Counted from the stretch's first letter, positions 1-12,985 are shown. The stretch: 64,000 nt of DNA from Mus musculus (GCF_000001635.26 NC_000079.6:70528018-70592017); one strand, 5' to 3'. A program made the numbers and translations. The notes: generated from the letters alone by a model not told the origin.

Positions 1-1856
1 GCGAGGGGCTGCAATAAATGCATTAATTAGAAAGTGATTAAATGCACTTGCCTCCATTACCTTGGTGGTTAATCATCTCCGAAAGATGCCTGAAAAGTCA
101 CCCTCACCAGGAGGCACAGGGCAGGATGCAGAAGGAAGCTTATACAACTCCTTCCCCCTCCCAGTTCTCCAGAGGCAAGAGGGAGCACTCACCAAGGAGT
201 CAGCCACAAACACAAAATGGAGTGCCCCGAGGCAGCCAGCTTGCTTGCTACTTCTAGAAGATACTGGACATCCATTGCTGTTGCCAGAGAAAAACACACC
301 AAGTTTCTCACCCACAGGAAAGGCACTCAGTGTTTGTCAAGTGATTCTTGATGCTGAGGTAAAAGTGCCCAGGGTGACTGCCATGGAAACACCCCTTTTA
401 AGAAGGACTGTGTCTGTGTCCAGGAGAAGTAACTGAGCACCATTCTATCAAAATGAATGCCATCTCCCTTTTAATCATCCTGAAACACTGAGTTTGGCTT
501 GGGCAGAGCATGACCTATGGGGAGTGATCCTCCCTTATTTTCTGGACTACCTCAGGGAGCACCTACAGGGAGTACCTAAAGGGAGTGCTCCTCTCCTGCT
601 TTCCAGACTATCCCAAGGAGCACCTACAGGGAGATGCTTTTCTCTTCAAATGGGACCTAGACTGCTTCAGCCACACATCTCCACATCCCAGTGCTCCCCT
701 GTCACCCATAATCCTCACTCCCATGTCCCAGAGAACCCACACGGACAAGGTTGTCTGTGATTTAACATTTGCTCTTTGCATGTTGTTCCCACCCATATAC
801 TCAGGACTTGGGAGTGGTGCTCAGTACATTGGGAAAACCAGTGGATTTTTACAGACGCTACCATGGAAGAATGGTGTGTAATGTCCTCTGAAAGACTTAA
901 GGGGAAAGATGGGTGGTGCTAACAGTTTTGACACAAAGCTAGAGGTAATTAAAGGCTCCTGATCCAGAATTACCTAAACCTAGGGTATATAGCAGAGATA
1001 GGAGGGCTCAGAAAACCCAAGGTCACTCCACTGAGAGGGTGAGGATGTCACAGGAGATGGCCCTGAGCTCAGCATCTCTCACTGACTTTTGCCCAGCTCA
1101 CTGCCAGACCCCATCTCGTCCAAACTTCTCCCTCTGAATTCCCACCAGTCCTTATGGGTTGCTGGAAAGTATAATTATGTCTGAATATGGACTTACAGAG
1201 TCTATGAATTAACAATGTTCATGGTTTTTTTTTGCTTTCTATGGGGGAAAAAAAATTACCAAGTTCCTGGAAACAGCCCAAAGCAACTTAAACCCTCATT
1301 TTCTCAGTCTGCCTCAGTCTTGCATTGGCAGAATAGCTCCTACCTGAACCAAAAGCTTCTACCTTCCAACCACCCCACTGTAACCTGGGGCAGGGAGAGT
1401 CCAGGCTGAGAAAGTAGAAGCATGGTTCTCGTGAGCATCTGTGAGGGAAACCCCGCTTTGAGGGTGATGGTGCTGAAACCCTTCTCCACATCCTGAGTGC
1501 TGTGCTACCTGATTCAGAAGCAAAGGATGACCCCAGGACAGTTCTCCAGCTCAGCCTAAAGCAAACTTACTTGGCTCTCTGCTCTACCACACGACAGAGT
1601 TCCTGAGGTCCTAAAGTGAAATTGAAGCCCATTCTCTTCACAGGGCTCAGTGCAGGTGTGTTATATTCTGGGCACCTAGAATGCAGTCTTCGCTGATCTT
1701 GGGTGAGGGGTTTACTCTTGAAGATTCATAAATGGGGGCCTTGCTTACCCTTGGGGCTTCAAACACAGCCTTGTGTGGGAAAGAGATCCTTTCAGGTGTA
1801 GTTGGATAGATTATGAGGAGGTCACGTTGGAGCAGTATGAGGCAAATGCACAATAG
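1..1856. other. Unique sequence, nothing recognised
   Basis: No repeat family or exon was recognised. A diverged direct repeat is visible: a GGGAGCACCTACAGGGAG-type motif at about 546-572 and again at 606-632. Open frames here are short and show no protein-like signature. Confidence 0.5.
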
Positions 1857-2505
1857 AAAAGGAGGACGTGCACACAGGCACAGGGAGAAGGAGGATGTGC
1901 ACACAGGCACAGGGAGATGGAGGATGTGCACACAGTCACAGGGAGAAGGAGGATGTGCACACAGGCACAGGGAGAAGAAGGATGTGCACACAGGCACAGG
2001 GAGATGGAGGATGTGCACACAGGCACAGGGAGAAGGAGGATGTGCACACAGGCACAGGGAGATGGAGGATGTGCACACAGGCACAGGGAGAAGAAGGATG
2101 TGCACACAGGCACAGGGAGATGGAGGATGTGCACACAGGCACAGGGAGAAGGAGGATGTGCACACAGGCACAGGGAGAAGGAGGATGTGCACACAGGCAC
2201 AGGGAGATGGAGGATGTGCACACAGGCACAGGGAGATGGAGGATGTGCACACAGGCACAGGGAGAAGGAGGATGTGCACACAGGCACAGGGAGAAGGAGG
2301 ATGTACACACAGGCACAGGGAGAAGGAGGATGTGCACACAGGCACAGGGAGATGGAGGATGTGCACACAGGCACAGGGAGAAGGAGGATGTGCACACAGG
2401 CACACACAGGGAGAAGAAGGATGTGCACACAGGCACAGGGAGATGGAGGATGTGCACACAGGCACAGGGAGAAGGAGGATGTGCACACAGAAACAGGGAG
2501 AAGGC
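1857..2505. repeat. 29-bp minisatellite (~22 copies)
   Basis: The unit begins AGGATGTGCACACAGGCACA and continues GGGAGAAGG, 29 bp in all. Variants differ mainly at one site (GAGAAGG, GAGATGG or GAAGAAGG). One unit near 2390-2412 carries an extra CACA, and single substitutions occur at about 1936, 2305 and 2490. Because 29 is not divisible by 3 and the unit lacks stops, long open frames appear on both strands. These are array artefacts. Confidence 0.97.
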
Positions 2506-2629
2506 AATGACTAGGGAGAACTGTCATTCGCAAGCGATGCTGGTGATGCCCAGAGTGTCAGGGGAAGTTGAGAGAGAGAGAGGCCTAGAGTAGAGTCATC
2601 TTCCCAGTCTGTAAAGGAATATTCTATTT

Positions 2630-2715
2630 TTATAACTTGTTTTAGTGAAAATATTATTTTTATTGAAAATAGTTTCTGATTATGGTTTCCCCTCCCTCAA
2701 CTCCTCCTATATCGC
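2630..2715 (-). repeat. Short L1 3'-end fragment (antisense)
   Basis: A tract around TTATTGAAAATAGTTTCTGA followed by CCCTCCCTCAACTCCTCCTA matches the reverse complement of rodent L1 (Lx-like) 3' sequence. It is only about 80 bp. Confidence 0.45.
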
Positions 2716-2867
2716 CCATATTCTTTATGAATCCATGACTCCAAAAATCAGTCTTTGCTCCTGGGAGTCAGGGAATAGCAGTCTGTGTTTCTGTGACAGC
2801 CACCCCAACAAGACCTGTGGTCCTCTCTGAGAAATTCTTAAGCTTGACTTTTTCTATCAAAGGTGTC

Positions 2868-2945
2868 CTAGGCAGGATGTGTGGTAGAGCACTGCCATTT
2901 GACATGCAGACCTGGGCAGAGCCCCGGCAACAAGGATAGGTCTCA
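2868..2945 (+). repeat. ID/B4-like SINE fragment
   Basis: A tRNA-derived pattern with GTGGTAGAGCACTGCC and then a GGGCAGAGCCCCGGCAAC tail resembles a degraded ID element (A and B boxes). Confidence 0.4.
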
Positions 2946-2961
2946 GATATAATGGGAGTTC

Positions 2962-3332
2962 AGAAGCCTAGTGTGGTGTTCTGAGTGAGAATGATCCCCA
3001 CAAGCTGTTTCCATTCTTGGTCCCCAGTTAGTTGGAGCTGTTTGTGAACGACAAAGAGGGGTCGCCTTGTTTGAGGAGGTACGATTTGAGATTTCAAAAG
3101 CTCACAATGGACCCATTCTCCCACCCTCCTTTCTCTGCAACGTGCAAATCAGATGTGAACTCTCAACTATTCTCCAAAACTAATACCTGCCTTTCAGTTG
3201 GCATGCTCCATCATGATGATCACAAATGAACACTCTAAATCTGTAAGCAAGCCCACAGTGAAATACTTTCTCTGATAAGGCACCTTGATCGTGGGGTCTC
3301 CTCACTGCAATACAACAGTAACTAAGACACCA
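2962..3332 (+). repeat. Old rodent interspersed repeat (URR1- or MaLR-like)
   Basis: It runs from a GTGGTGTTCTGAGTGAGAATG start through a CTTGGTCCCCAGTTAGTTGG block to a terminal AACAGTAACTAAGACACC. The same family appears in both orientations at 22.0-22.7 kb. The 3' end resembles MT/ORR1 LTR ends, but I am unsure whether it is a MaLR LTR or the unclassified rodent repeat URR1. Confidence 0.55.
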
Positions 3333-4440
3333 TAGGAGCCTGGTGCTTGCCTCTCCTCATGCACGTATCTGGTGCAGAGTGCAGAACACATAGTGGGCAG
3401 AGAATGGTATGTCTTGGCTCTCTGGCATCAGTAATGAATTGCATTCATGTTCACACTGACAGCTCAACTCCGGCAGTGGCCAGCTAGTTTGCATCTCTGC
3501 CATCTCTGTTCAACAGAGAACTACTAATTCTAAGCTCTGAAGGAAATCCAACACCTAGGCTAACAGACATGCTTCAGTATCATAACAGCCTGTCAATCAC
3601 AGGCTCCTAAAACCAGCTGAAGCAACTATATTGAAAAGGCAAGAGGAAAGAAAAGGTCATCTGGGCTCTTGACCTCAGCTGCACATTTCATGGTTCACCT
3701 GCCCCTAATGAGTTGGCTCCTGCTATATGTCTGTCTGGGACTTGAGCAATAGCAAGGATGTCTCCCTTACTGTTGGGGTATTGATGGTCCCCATCCAAGC
3801 TAGTCCTTTGTCTTCCCACTATTGTCTCAATAGCATCTACTCCTTAGCCTCTACCAGGATCTTCTTTGTTCTCTGGGACCAGTTGATCAGCAGTGTGAGA
3901 CTGTAAGATCATGTTCTCTATGAATTAGAAGGCTCAAGGGTCAGGATGAAACAGCAAGGAAGAGAGAGAGAGATAAACTGAAAAAGAGAAATAGATGAAG
4001 GAGAAAGCAGGGAGAGTGTCCTTGCAACCCCTGCCTGCCTAGAGACCTAGGTCTGACTTTGGTTTCCTGACTCAGAGTCAGAACTAAGATGAGCCTGATA
4101 CTCACCTTCACTTCCCTGGTCCCATCTCAACACCAAGACATCCTTGGAAGATATCCCCATCAAGGGACCCAGTGCCAACACCACGTCTACATGGCTTCAG
4201 AAGTAAACCTATTGCAAAGGAATGCGAGGCTGAATGCATAGGAGACCTGCTGCAGCCTGTGCGTGGTCAGAGAGTTATTCCAAGGAGAATGCACTGAGAC
4301 CCTGTAGCCTGGGCATGGTCACAAGGATACTCCAAGGAGCCTGTGCTGAGCCCCAGTGCTGCCAATCAGGAGCTCAGAGAAACCAACAGAAACAGAGTGA
4401 GCTAGCTACTCCTCCCCACCGTGGATCAGTCTCGCTACCT
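3333..4440. other. Unique sequence, nothing recognised
   Basis: No exon or repeat family was recognised. A short GAGA-rich patch lies at 3960-4015. Confidence 0.5.
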
Positions 4441-4458
4441 CCCCCCCCCCCCCCCCCC
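4441..4458. repeat. Poly(C) run (18 bp)
   Basis: An uninterrupted C homopolymer flanked by C-rich sequence, prone to length error and polymorphism. Confidence 0.95.
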
Positions 4459-4649
4459 GTCCCCACGCAGGGCTTCACGTCCTTTTCTCCTAACCTGAGC
4501 TAGAAGAGCAGAAATAGCTAGGGGACATGGAAATGACCTTCCTTTCCTTCTCAAAGGGGACAGTGTCACTACTGTGCTCCCAACCCACCCCACACTGCCC
4601 CTTAAAGTGACCTTGACACTACGCCAAAGCAGGAAAGTCACTCTCCTCC

Positions 4650-5090
4650 CATCCCAATGGAGAGGAACTCAGTGCCGCCAACTCGCACGAAACGTTTCTT
4701 CCTTCTCCCTCGTATTTACACCTATGAATCCTTAACATTTTAATGACTTTTAAATATGCACAATCATTTCAAGAGGCATTCCCCACTTTATAATCGCCTC
4801 CATCAACCGATCCATTTGGGGCTCTCGCCACTGGAAAGGGGCGCAAGTGATCTGTAGATGTAATTTGCTCTCGTATCTGCTGTCATTACCTCGGGGCCTC
4901 CTGGGCTCCAGAGCTGTCCGAGGCTCATATGTTCCAGAGCCTCATTTCTGTTGTAGCTGTTCTTTAATTATAAGCATTTCCACCAGAATGAATCACTGCT
5001 TAAAATTCCAGCCGGGACTCAATATTATTATTTTTTCTACTCAGCTAAACTGAATTGAAGCCCATTTAGGCGAGAAATGTGAAGTGTCAG
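4650..5090. promoter_or_regulatory. Candidate conserved noncoding element (enhancer-like)
   Basis: This block has no recognisable repeat, is AT-rich with scattered CpGs retained (CTCGCACGAAACG, CAACCGATCC), and contains homeobox-type sites (TTTAATTATAAG, CATTTTAATGAC). That texture is typical of deeply conserved developmental enhancers. Conservation itself cannot be seen here, so this is inference. Confidence 0.35.
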
Positions 5091-5262
5091 GAGGAATCAA
5101 GTGTGCTCAGGACTGCTATCTCTAGTCTGTCCTCGGGAGGGCAGAGGACTGAGGGGGACTGGGGTTTTCACCAGCACGAACAGCTTGGTTCTTCTCAAAT
5201 GGTCACCTACAGAAATTAGCACAGACCACCAAAAAAAAGTGTGTAAGTTTCAGAGCAATAAG

Positions 5263-5276
5263 CACACACACACACA

Positions 5277-5313
<37 letters not shown>
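5263..5313. repeat. (CA)n microsatellite
   Basis: About 25 CA units with one GA interruption. Confidence 0.97.
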
Positions 5314-5315
<2 letters not shown>

Positions 5316-8300
5316 GACACAGAAGTGTCTCTTCACTCAGAGTACTTACTTCCCTTCGTGCTTCTCTCTGAATGTGGCCAAAAGCAAATTGACCAGTATG
5401 TCTATTGCCTAACTGCCCTCCCCTCTCACCTACTCCAGCCACTGTCTACAACTATTAAATGGCAGTGTCTAGTGAGCACACTCATGATGCTAGACTTTTG
5501 AGAAAAAAATGTCATGATTAAAAGTCCCAAAATAAATACTGGAGATGGAGGGGTAACCATGATAGAAGAGACGTAGGCAGTAGGAGGAAAACGGTGGCAG
5601 ATGGTGAGGTGTTGAAGTGAAGTACTCCACACAGTAAGAAGAGCTGAGCGAGGCCTTGCTGACATTGGTAATATGCTGCGATTTCTTTGGGGGAAGTTTA
5701 AGACCCGGAAGTAAACAACTCAATAGCTTCAGGAAGTCCCTGAAACTAATGTAATTCTCTAGGTCCCTCACTTCCTGTGTCTACCAAAGCTGTAAGGCCT
5801 GCTGAGACTTTCTCAGATGAACTGAACTGCCTGGAAGGAGCAGGAACTGACCGAGCTGCCTGCAAGAAGCTCAGACTAACTCAGTCACCAGGAAAGGACA
5901 CTCTCCAACCTGTTTTCTTATTGGTAGGCTGTGCAGTGTGTTCCAAGACTCCAACTTCTGTGAGCTATTGAGGGATTTTGTGATACAGTGGTTTCTAAGT
6001 CTTTCATGCTTCCATTAGTAACCCCTTGTCCACATTCCTAAAAGTAACCCCTCAAAGCTCAAAGCTCGTTGGTTTACCAAGTTGAACTTTGATCTATTTT
6101 TGATTCCTTATCTGGGTGAAAACCATTTGTTTTGCCTTCCAGGAATAGATTATATAGTATAAAGGCATTTGATGGGAGCCTTTTCATTTGCCCAACAAAA
6201 AAGGAGAGTTGCTGGCAGATATAGGAATAACAGGCTTGTGTGAGGTACAGCCTAGCATGCAATCAGTGGCCTTCAGGCTACCAGAGCTATGCTTACCCCC
6301 TCTGATTTCATCTTAGGGATTTCCCTGAGACTCTCCTCTAGCCGGAGCTTCTTAAAAGTGAGCCAAAAAAAGCAAAGGGACATTTGAATCTTTTTCACAA
6401 TTATAAACTCCTTGACTCCTCAAAGTGACCTTGAGACAGTGAAATGGTGATGTAACAAGTCCTATAGAGGACTCTGTCTTACCGAGGAGCCACAGCTACC
6501 GTGCAAGCCATCTATCCCTGACCACAGATACCATGCTGGCCAGCCAGCCATGACCATAGGCTCCTTGGACATCAAAGCAGAGTGTGCATGACACGAGGTG
6601 TAACGGCCCAGACTATGACAGATGAAGACACAACAGCAGGTTTCACTTGCACTTGCACACTGGTACTGTGGCAGTTGGCATCTCAAGCTGAGCCATGGTC
6701 CTTAGGAGGTTGGCCTTGTTCCAGAAGACAACGTTCCCCTCTTCTTCTCTGGGGGCTTCTGGTGACTTCAAGTTCTGACTTTGAAAAAGTCTTGAACATG
6801 GTGCTGATTTGACTTTTGTGGACAAATCTGGCTGACTCGCCCAATCCTGTTTTAGGTATTCCCCTAAGATGAATGTGGACAGAAAGTATAATGTTGAGTG
6901 GGGCCACAGAGAAGCACCAGGCTAGCTTCTGCATTAGAGGATTTGTTTAGCTTCTCTAACTAGCTGGCCACCTGAGTAACTTAAGTTATAATTTCCATGA
7001 AACAAGTTGCTGAGAATGGACAGTGTTTATTCTCCATTAGCTGAGATCCTAGCTTGTGTCTTTGCAGGGAGAACTGTATTCCACATACTCCAGCGTAAGA
7101 GCTCTGGGATTCTCCTTGAACACTGGGCATTTTTCTTCCTGGGCCTGTTTGCACTGATCAGAGCTGCCCTTACACCACAACAGTGGCCTGCACTAATTTA
7201 CACTCTCCACTTATCTCGTCAGCCTCGTACTCTCTGGCCCCCTCTCACTGCCTTCCAGCCAACGAATCTTTACAAGAGCAAGTGAGCTACGTAGTTAAAA
7301 GGGTATGCCTACCTGGGGCCAGTGTGCGTGCTTCCAGGGCATTCTGCAAACACAGAATCCTAGGATTCCTTATCCAGAAAGTCCTATATTCAGCTTTGCT
7401 CCAGAGCTCTACCACCCTAGTTCATCCCACCACCACGGTGAGAATCAAAGCAGAAATATGGCAACCTGAAGGGCTAGGTTGGAGGAGCTACTCAGGCAGT
7501 TGGATGGGGTAAGGCAAGTAAAGAGGTTGAACTGGGGCTTTGTGGCCCTGTTCTGGAAATCTGTGGGTCTCCTTCTCTCATCTGATCTCCTAGGCTCTTA
7601 AAAAGGCCCAGTTGTGCAGAAGAGGACAGAATGGATCCTATTTTATATCTCATCATCCATGTTGTTACTCTGCCTTAGAGACCTCATACGTGAGTCCCTG
7701 GATATCATCTAGGCTACTGTCCAGGCTTCTCAGTACTGATTTCCCAACAAGCTGCAGTGAGACCGTTCATAGAATATGTGTAGCTTATTAAGAAGTGAAA
7801 CCCAGGCCCTATCTGGAGAGGATAATCTCCACTTGACTTTACCAATGGCTACCAAGCATCTCAAGGTCTAGTATTTTTACACAGTAGGGTACTTTGATTG
7901 TCTTTAAATCTTAGCATCTCAGAGACTTCATCCTAGCATCAGGTTGATTGAACACAGTGTGTGTAGGGGAGGGGTGTTGATCATTTCCCTATCAACTCTC
8001 AACTGAGAGGGTTAGTCAAGAGAAAGGGTGTTGCTTTGCCTTCCATGAATGGCAAGACATGGGTAATTCCATGTGGAGGGTAGATCCAGAGTTACCTACC
8101 TACATTCATACCCTGTCATTCCTCCATGTTGGTCATCTGAGAAAATAGTGTTCCCAGGATCTGCACAGGAAATGACAAGCTCCAAACACAGGAGGACAGG
8201 ATGATGTCAGCATGAGTGTGTTAGGGGGACAAGGCCTCTGGCATAAAATGGGAACTGGGTAGACAAAGAGTTGAGATGTGGTTGATTGGATGTAAGTTAG

Positions 8301-9669
8301 AAGAAGCTTTCAGAACAGCACTGGGGAAAGAAAACTGAGAGAAAAGCACAAAGGACCAGGTGAGAAGTCACAGCAGCATAGGAATAATTGGCTAGGGGTG
8401 TTAGGGATGGAGGGGGACTGGACAAGCATGGGGTCCAGGTCTTAGTGTGAGGGGTAGAGGAATGGAAGCTATGGGTAAAGTCATGTGATGCCCCATGCAG
8501 GACAAAGAACTGCTGGTATCTGGGAGTGGAGGGAAGATAAACATTCTAGAAAAGAGGCCCATAGTCTCCAGTGCCTCAGTGGCCAGGGACCTGTGTGATG
8601 TTAAGCATACTATCCTTATGTCTTAAAATGAATGCAGCAAAGTCAGCTTACTGTGGGGCTCACCACAACCACCTTTAAGTGGGGTTGAACTCACTGCCAT
8701 GCTAATGACCAATGCATGGAAATCAGTCTGAAAGAGTCTCCCGTGACCCCCTTTCTCTGATCTCTTTAGTAAAGTTTCTATTGCATGGAGAAGTTGGTGG
8801 GTGGCCAAGGCTACATGGCTCTTTCACAGAACCCTGTTGTGAGACTCCCATGCTTTCTCACATTGCACTCCTTAGATATCTCTGTAGACCCTTTGACATG
8901 AAGAGCCATGCAGCTGGAGCTCACCTTATTGAGCTGAGATAATAACAATAATAAAAGTGCACTCCAGTCAAAGCAGGGAGGATCAGAAAGTCAGGCTCAG
9001 CCAGGCCCCCAGACATGGAACTCAGCAAATAAGATGTCTTAGGCATGCAAAGAAATCCCATGTCCTGGTGGATCGGCCGAGCTCTGTATCCTGTCACAGT
9101 CCACTGCACAGATGTGACAACACAGTAATAGAATCATCAGTCTGGTTACTGAAACTGGATTCAACTCTATGGATGTCAATGACTGTTTAATAGACAGCCT
9201 TAAAATATCTCATCTATGATAAACTGAACACTTCCTTTTCCAGCCCACATCTCACCTGAGCGCGTTGAATACCGAGTCACAGGGACAATGTTTCCCAGCT
9301 TGCTTTTGTCTGATGAAAGAGATACTGTCTCTCTGTACAATAAAGCACACACTCAACGATAGACGTAACTAGAGGTTAATATACTGAAGTCGTGGTCATG
9401 TATGTTTGTCGGGTAGAAAGTTTGAGTGGGTGGGTACAGTTACCTACCTCTGTCTTGGATCAAGCAACACCTTAGCAACTGATCATTTCTGATACCATTT
9501 CTTCAGCAAAAGGAGACACAAGCAAATAATGTCTGGGGTTCGGCCATGTTTTCCATTTTCCTGGGGTGTGGTGAAGTCCACAAGACACACTGCTATACAG
9601 CAGACCTTCAGGCCAAGTAGCTCCAAGCATAGATGATAACAGTCAGGGTTATCTAGAGGTAAATAATGG

Positions 9670-9672
<3 letters not shown>
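5314..9672. other. 4.3 kb of unique sequence, no gene seen
   Basis: No SINE, LTR or coding exon was recognised with confidence. A segment around 7140-7240 faintly resembles antisense ancient L1 3' UTR (AATTTACACTCTCCAC). The longest open frames are about 110 codons and lack domain-like composition. Confidence 0.45.
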
Positions 9673-9720
<48 letters not shown>

Positions 9721-9962
9721 ATGTGTATATGTATGCATGTATGTGTATGTGTGCACGTGTGGTGTGTGTGCTAGTGTATATATGTGCATGTATGTATGTG
9801 TGTGCCTGTGTGTGTATGTCTATGTGTACATGTGTGTATGTGTGTGCACTGAGCATTTCTCTCTCTGTATGTGATGTATGTCTGTATGTGTGTTTCTGTG
9901 TGCATTGTACATTTCTCTGTGGTATGTGTGTGAGAAAGAGAGAGAGAGACAGACAGACAGAA
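9673..9962. repeat. (TG)n compound microsatellite with GAGA/CAGA tail
   Basis: Pure TG at 9674-9719, then about 140 bp of interrupted TG/TATG sequence, then AG and ACAG repeats at 9931-9962. Confidence 0.93.
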
Positions 9963-10124
9963 AGAGATTTTTAAAAGTTCACAGATTGGCTTATGTCATA
10001 GGTCAGGGAAGTAAGATGAAGACTGTACCCTGGAAAGGCTACAACCCAGCATCTGCTCAGTCAGTGAGGCTGTAGGCTTCAACAGTCCCAGTCTTGTGAT
10101 GAAGATCATTAAGACCCAGGAAGA

Positions 10125-10324
10125 GGGGCTGGAGAGATGGCTCAGTGGATATGAGCACTGGCTGCTCTTCCAGAGGACTTGGGTTTAATTCCCAGCACCC
10201 ACATGGCAGCATACAGTTGTCTATTAACTCCAGTTCCAGGAAATGCAGCATTACATAGATAAACCTGCATGCAAAACATCAAAACATATAAAATAAGAAT
10301 ATGTGAATGCTTTATTAAAAAAAG
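10125..10324 (+). repeat. B2/B3-family SINE
   Basis: It begins GGGGCTGGAGAGATGGCTCA, the tRNA-derived B2 head, passes through GAGCACTGGCTGCTCTTCCA and ends in an A-rich tail. The AACTCCAGTTCCAG stretch points to B3 rather than young B2. Confidence 0.88.
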
Positions 10325-10389
10325 AATCCCAAAGAATCTCTGATCTTCAGTACAAGTTGGGAAACCAAAACAACTAGAGTTAGCTATCA

Positions 10390-11960
10390 GTGACACACAA
10401 CAATCCGTGCAATCAAGGCCAGCTCTACCCTGCTGCACAGATTGGATTCAGGATCTGCTCTTAGGTGTTGCAACTGATGAGATACAAAACCAGTTCTCCC
10501 ACTGTCATGACACTGGGTGGCCAACTCTCCCACCTTCCTTTGGTGGCTAGGGACAAGGAAGGGAAGGAGGTCATCTGTCCCTGGTCCAGGCCACCATGCA
10601 GCAGACAAGAGCAGGGCTGGCTCTCCTGTGCTCATGCCCTTAGGGTCAGCTCATGTGCAACCCCAAGTATTCTATGCTTCCCAGGTGAGATTCAGGACCT
10701 GCACTCCCAAGTTCTGCTGCAGGTTAAGGGCAGGGACAGCTCTCTTGTTCTCATGACCCAAAGACCAGCTCTCCTACCAGCCATAGGTGGCCAGGGCAAG
10801 GGTGACTTCTTCCTCACCCATGTCATCACATGGCAGATAAGTGGTGGGGCCAGCTCTCCCATGTGCACATCCTTGGGGGTAGCTCACCTGCACTCCCACC
10901 ACCAGGGTCAGTTCTACTTTGGTGCCCAGGTGAGGTGCAGGACCCTCTCTCAATCCTGAGAGCTGCCAGTGGTGAAGGGAAAGTCCAGCTCTCTCGTTCT
11001 CATGACTCTAACACCAGCCACAGGTGAGGAAGAGGGTATCTTTCCCTTGTCCATGCCACCACACAGGAGACAAATGGCAGGGGCAGCTCACCCACACTCA
11101 TAGCCCCAGTCCAGATCACCCACAACTCCTGCAATGTGCAGGGCCTGTTCTCCTGAATAGGGATGGGTTCAGCTCTCCTGCAATGCCCAGGTGAGGGGTG
11201 GGGATAGTTCTGCACAGCTCTCAGATATCTACATGCCTCCCACCCCAGGTAGCAGCCCAGACCAGAGACATCTGCATAGTCTTTGTTGACAACTGACACC
11301 TGCTTTCGTAGAACCACATTCCCAAATGTAGTCTGTGGCAGCACAGACCATAATCCCTCCATGGTCCCAAATGGCATCATTGGCTACTCACATCAGGCCG
11401 TTTCTCACTGCCCTGAGTCTCCAGTTTTGCCTCCCTTCATTGTGTCCACATCCTTCTGTTTCTCTTTCTCTTCCATTACTCCACCACTTACTTACTAATC
11501 TTATTGGCACAGGGGTCTCTGAGTGTCTGAGGTCATCTCAGGAATGGCCTCAAGAGTGCTAGGCCATGCCCATGCATTATGGCACCAGGCAGGGGTCATC
11601 TAGGCCATGGTCTCTCCCACCTAGGTCTGCGCAGCATCAGGCTGGTGGTCATTTCAGACTAGCTCCCTGTCTTAGCCCCATGGAGCCAGTCTGGTGGTCA
11701 TCTCTGACTTGGTCCTCACTGGCCCCACTGCCCAAGTAGCTCCATGTGAGGCCCCATACAGCCCCAAGTGGGGTTCTTCTATCTCCAGCTCACTGGGCAG
11801 CACTAGACTGGTGGTCATATCAGCCTCACTTCTTCCAGGGAATGTTAGGCTATAGATGGAAACACTGAGTGTAGCCTCTCATCTCTCTGCTGCCCATTGC
11901 CACACAGCAGCCACACCTTCAATGCCTCTAGAGTCCAGAGAGTTTATTAATCCAAGAGTG
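10390..11960. repeat. Probable old rodent L1 5' region (Lx-type), decayed
   Basis: This C- and G-rich region repeats a loose theme (CAGCTCTCC..., GCCCAGGTGAGGTGCAGG, CTCATGACCC) several times, then passes into CACAGACCATAATCCCTCCA and CTCCAGTTTTGCCTCCCTTC blocks. I associate these with rodent L1 5' UTRs. Orientation is uncertain. Frames of up to 164 codons here are chance. Confidence 0.4.
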
Positions 11961-12134
11961 AAGGCATCTCATGACAGACTCTGATTCAATGGTTCAGTCA
12001 TGTGGAACCCTGTGAATTTAACCAGAGCTCAATATGCAGAGAGGTGGGGTCACTCTCCAGGCTAATGCTTGGCATCTTCATGCTAAAGCTCCTGTATTTG
12101 TCCTAAGTCTCAGGCTGGAAGGAGGGAGAGCATG

Positions 12135-12312
12135 GTCGGTGGGAAAGAGAACTTGTTGTTTTGCAGAGGATTGAGGTTCCATTACCAGCATTCACACAAT
12201 GGCTCACAACCACCAGTAACACCAATTCCAAGGGATCTAATCTCCATAGACATGGCACACACAGTACACATAAAAACAGACACTCATACACTTAAAAAAA
12301 AAAGCTTTAAAT
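12135..12312 (+). repeat. B3-like SINE, diverged
   Basis: A B2/B3 body with TTGAGGTTCCATTACCAGCA, ACAATGGCTCACAACCACCA and a terminal A-run is readable, with a degraded head. Confidence 0.7.
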
Positions 12313-12769
12313 CCAAGGCTGAAATGTCACTTCTCTTGTGACAGGATTAGGAAGCTGAGCTAATTAGAGGAGACAGTAGGCCACAGCTGCTCTTCCCTTA
12401 TAACCTGGTCAATGCTGCTAGAAAGCAAGCATTGGGTTAGGGTCTACTATTCACCCAACACCACCCAGCTCTCTTTCTCTTTCCCTGCTGCAGTCCACTA
12501 TGGGCTGACTCCACCAGAAATCCCTCTTCAGACAGCTGTCACAGTGTGCACTTCCATCTTTAACAACAGTGTTGACCTGTGTTTCCATTCATTGTAACTG
12601 CCCAGTCTGTGACATCTTGTTGATATCTACCACTGAATAAGACAGATCCCTACTGAGGATGGTGCTTGTGCATAGTGGTAATTGGTGTTGAGTAGGTACA
12701 GAATCCCAGGGAGAAGAGCACAGAAGTAATGCACTTCCCATTGCTGTTGTGGTATATGTGAATAAGATA

Positions 12770-12985
12770 CTGAGATGGCTCAGCACTTAAGAGTACTGGC
12801 TACCTTTGTAAAGGACGCCTGTTTGGTTCCCAGTACCCATATGGAGGTTCATAGCCACACATAACTCCAGTCCCAGAGGATCTAATACCTTCTTCTGACT
12901 CCAAGCATGGTATGTGGTGCACAGACAGATATGTAGGCAAATCACTCATATACATGAGATAAATAAATACATGTAAAACATAGAA
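12770..12985 (+). repeat. B3 SINE
   Basis: It starts with TGAGATGGCTCAGCACTTAA and continues through GGTTCCCAGTACCCATATGG and CATAACTCCAGTCCCAGAGG to an AAATAAATAC tail. Confidence 0.85.

Noticed and set aside
1647..2593. Long open frames (up to 286 codons) on both strands
   Set aside because: They arise from a stop-free 29-bp tandem unit whose length is not a multiple of three; the encoded residues merely rotate through the frames.
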